Shown: one piece after another, positions 13,662 through 14,906 of the stretch | How the letters are laid out: the number at the start of each line of letters is the position of its first letter | Position numbering within the stretch: the first letter of the stretch is position 1 | Source of the DNA: JADZGC01 sp964613485 | GTDB taxonomy: Bacteria > Patescibacteriota > Saccharimonadia > CAILAD01 > GCA-016700035 | DNA length: 14,906 nt | Assembly (NCBI GenBank): GCA_964613485.1 | Contig: CAZTHB010000019.1 | Coordinates: 1 to 14,906, forward strand | Reading direction: 5' to 3' | Made by a program: the position numbers and the translations under genes | The notes under the pieces: model-generated | Seen by the model: only the letters and a program-made list of their open reading frames with translations | Told to the model about the DNA's origin: nothing | The model's database searches: none

Positions 13662-13688
13662 CCCCGTCTGTCATGGTGACAGACGGGG
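13662..13688 (-). terminator. Terminator between GH1 and the LAATG protein gene
   Basis: Perfect 11-bp stem CCCCGTCTGTC/GACAGACGGGG with a 5-nt loop. On the minus strand it is followed by TTTTCCTTT, so it chiefly ends the wall-protein gene whose stop is at 13696; it may also end the GH1 transcript. Confidence 0.82.
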
Positions 13689-13695
13689 TAGAAGA

Positions 13696-14304
13696 TCAGC
13701 TGAACGCGACGCGTTGTTGGCGGAGCTTGATCGCGATGAATCCCAGCCACAGCAGACCCACCGCAATGGCGATGAGCTTCTTGATGGTGCTGCCTGTAGC
13801 AGCAAGTCCCTTGTCGGTACTCGTCGGAGTAGTCGGGCCATTGCTCGGTCCGCTCGGCTTCACCACGGTAGTGGTGGTGGTCGAAGTGGGCGCCGTGGTC
13901 GAAGTCGTCGTTGCAGGCACGCTGGTACTCGTAGTCGAGGTCGAGGCGGGCACCGTACTGGTCGTCACGGGGACGGTGGTGCTCGTGGTGCTCGGTGTCG
14001 TGGTCGACGTGGATGTCGTGGTTGCCGGTACCGTTGTGGTGGTGGTCGGCTTCACGATAGTCGTTGTTGTGGTGCAATCTTCCTCTTCGTCCTCCTTGGG
14101 CCACGACTCGTCTTGGTCATTCCACTTGTCGTCACTGTGATTGTGATCGCCCCCCCAGCTTTTGGCAGGGAAGTCGAATGGCGAGGGGCCGTCATCCGTG
14201 GAGGGGGTGGCGCCAGCGGCGGCACTGCCCACGAAGAAGATGCCGATCGCCATGAAGGCGATGAGGATCGATCCGATGATTCTTCTGTCAGGTGCTCGAG
14301 TCAT
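13696..14304 (-). CDS. Secreted Thr-rich stalk protein with LAATG sortase signal
   Basis: 202 residues. An N-terminal signal peptide (TRAPDRR, hydrophobic 9-26, then GSAAAGA with a likely cut near 30) leads to a short acidic domain (37-76: DHNHSDDKWNDQDE, EDEEED) with one Cys77. Residues 78-150 are almost only Thr with Ser, Val and Pro, bounded by IVKP and VVKP, as in an extended, possibly glycosylated stalk. The C-terminus is a cell-wall sorting signal: LAATG (167-171), a hydrophobic helix (about 177-192) and a basic tail KLRQQR. LAxTG signals are typical of class E sortases. The protein should be anchored at the surface with the acidic part outward. AAAGGA precedes the ATG by 6 nt. The exposed head is tiny, so its role (adhesion, spacer or pilus base) is open. 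No sortase gene is in the window. Confidence 0.88.
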   Translation of the reverse strand: MTRAPDRRIIGSILIAFMAIGIFFVGSAAAGATPSTDDGPSPFDFPAKSWGGDHNHSDDKWNDQDESWPKEDEEEDCTTTTTIVKPTTTTTVPATTTSTSTTTPSTTSTTVPVTTSTVPASTSTTSTSVPATTTSTTAPTSTTTTTVVKPSGPSNGPTTPTSTDKGLAATGSTIKKLIAIAVGLLWLGFIAIKLRQQRVAFS

Positions 14305-14358
14305 AATTGTCCTTTCGGGACTCGCTGGGGAAGCTTACTCGATTGAGCAAACTAAGTA

Positions 14359-14387
14359 ATTTAATCATATATAGATAATAAAGTCAA
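14359..14387 (-). promoter_or_regulatory. Likely promoter for the LAATG protein gene
   Basis: Minus strand TTGACT (14387-14382), 17-bp spacer, TTAAAT (14364-14359), in an AT-rich region; leader of about 50 nt. TATGAT within the spacer is another possible -10 but gives poor spacing. Confidence 0.5.
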
Positions 14388-14534
14388 TAATTATAGCCTT
14401 GATCTTGAACATAGCGCCCATATCTGTTACTATATGTCGGTTACAAATGCCGTGCGGTCCCATACGAAGTGTATGAGATCTCGCTCTTCAAAAATGTCAT
14501 AATACTTGTGTATTAAACATTTTATTCATCGTTC

Positions 14535-14609
14535 GGTCCCATCGTCTAACGGTTAGGACACCAGATTTTCAATCTGGTAATCGGAGTTCGATTCTCCGTG
14601 GGATCACCA
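14535..14609 (+). tRNA. tRNA-Glu (UUC)
   Basis: Acceptor stem GGTCCCA (14535-14541) pairs with TGGGATC (14599-14605), with one G-U pair. The anticodon arm CCAGA-TTTTCAA-TCTGG gives anticodon UUC. The T arm is CGGAG-TTCGATT-CTCCG. The discriminator is A and CCA is encoded (14607-14609). The 230 bases before it hold the divergent wall-protein promoter and no further gene that I can see; no clear tRNA promoter was identified. Confidence 0.98.
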
Positions 14610-14617
14610 AGCAAAGC

Positions 14618-14646
14618 GCCTCAGATAGTGATATCTGGGGCTTTTT
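14618..14646 (+). terminator. Terminator after tRNA-Glu
   Basis: 10-bp stem GCCTCAGATA/TATCTGGGGC (one G-U) with loop GTGA, followed by TTTTT at 14642-14646. Confidence 0.88.
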
Positions 14647-14702
14647 GCTTAGTGAATTGACTAGCTTTTGAGTGAGACTCCCAATAGTGGCTCCCATTCG
14701 AA

Positions 14703-14906
14703 TTACGAGGTTACATACCCACCTGTCTTTGCGGTGAGATCGAAGTTTGCTTCTATGAAGTCAATTACCTCACTTGGGTTGACGTCGTGATGAAAGACAA
14801 TATTTGGGCCGTGTTGATCGAGAAAGACAGCTTCGATCGAATACCCTGATTTGGTCTTGAATTCCTGTAGTCCACGGCTCGTATTTTGTCCACATTCATG
14901 GCTACC
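14703..14906 (-). CDS. 3' end of an unidentified protein, start outside window
   Basis: Reading the minus strand from the right edge, one frame stays open for 67 codons and ends at TAA (complement of 14703-14705). The translation is protein-like, with mixed charge and alternating pattern: GLQEFKTKSGYSIEAVFLDQ, a PNIVFHHDVNPSEVIDFIEA region, and the end TAKTGGYVTS. An internal ATG in another frame gives a much less natural sequence. I do not recognise the family. It converges on tRNA-Glu, and the hairpin at 14618-14646 lies beyond its stop. Confidence 0.6.
   Translation of the reverse strand, partial: GSHECGQNTSRGLQEFKTKSGYSIEAVFLDQHGPNIVFHHDVNPSEVIDFIEANFDLTAKTGGYVTS

Noticed and set aside
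13673..14346. Long open frames on the plus strand (and another minus frame) across the Thr-rich stalk gene, rich in Val/Gly/Arg or His/Asp
   Set aside because: They are products of the ACN-repeat codons read in other frames; composition is extreme and no start signals support them. The minus-strand frame has signal peptide, sorting signal and SD.
14455..14542. GGTCCCAT occurs at 14455 and again at the tRNA-Glu 5' end; possible tRNA remnant or attachment repeat
   Set aside because: Only 8 nt match, with no further tRNA arms and no integrase in the window; chance is sufficient.
1..14906. CRISPR arrays, insertion sequences, integrase or transposase genes
   Set aside because: No spaced direct repeats, terminal inverted repeats or recombinase motifs were seen on either strand.

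Overview
The window (14,906 bp, moderate GC, one 100-N scaffold gap) looks like part of a small bacterial chromosome. My best guess is a Patescibacteria/CPR member near Saccharibacteria (TM7), at moderate confidence. This rests on a divergent enolase with an extra tail, stand-alone receiver proteins, dense gene packing, several promoters that put the start of transcription at or next to the ATG, and a wall protein with an LAxTG-type sorting signal of the kind used by actinobacteria and Saccharibacteria. No marker gene settles it.

Layout. (1) 1-1158: 3' part of a GAF/HisKA/HATPase sensor kinase. (2) 1189-8134: a block with a tryptophan/chorismate theme. On the minus strand lie trpS and, overlapping its end, a chorismate-mutase-like domain fused to a SAM methyltransferase. 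Next come a broken HAD-phosphatase gene, a second methyltransferase (+), a GNAT acetyltransferase (-), and a TrpD-family phosphoribosyltransferase-like gene (+) behind a T-box riboswitch. The T-box UGGC bulge and a candidate UGG specifier fit tRNA-Trp. (3) 8155-10640: BtpA-family protein, stand-alone response regulator, small two-helix membrane protein, phosphoglycerate kinase (mostly lost in the gap) and a small single-pass membrane protein. (4) 10680-13647: divergent enolase (with a proline/alanine-rich tail of about 127 residues) and GH1 beta-glycosidase. (5) 13696-14304: secreted Thr-rich stalk protein ending in LAATG. (6) 14535-14609: tRNA-Glu(UUC). (7) 14703-14906: the 3' end of an unidentified minus-strand gene.

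How the genes may work together. pgk, eno and the GH1 enzyme suggest sugar release and lower glycolysis. The 1.2-8.1 kb block is the accessory-looking part. Several of its units have near-consensus -35/-10 promoters and SD sites, while most of the housekeeping genes have a -10 box directly in front of the ATG. The block joins tRNA-Trp charging (TrpRS), tRNA-Trp sensing (T-box) and enzymes that resemble chorismate and anthranilate enzymes but have lost substrate-binding residues. One reading is a transferred module that makes or modifies a tryptophan/chorismate-related small molecule, or responds to tryptophan shortage. That is inference. What the sequence supports directly is the T-box, the domain fusion, the promoters and the broken HAD gene.
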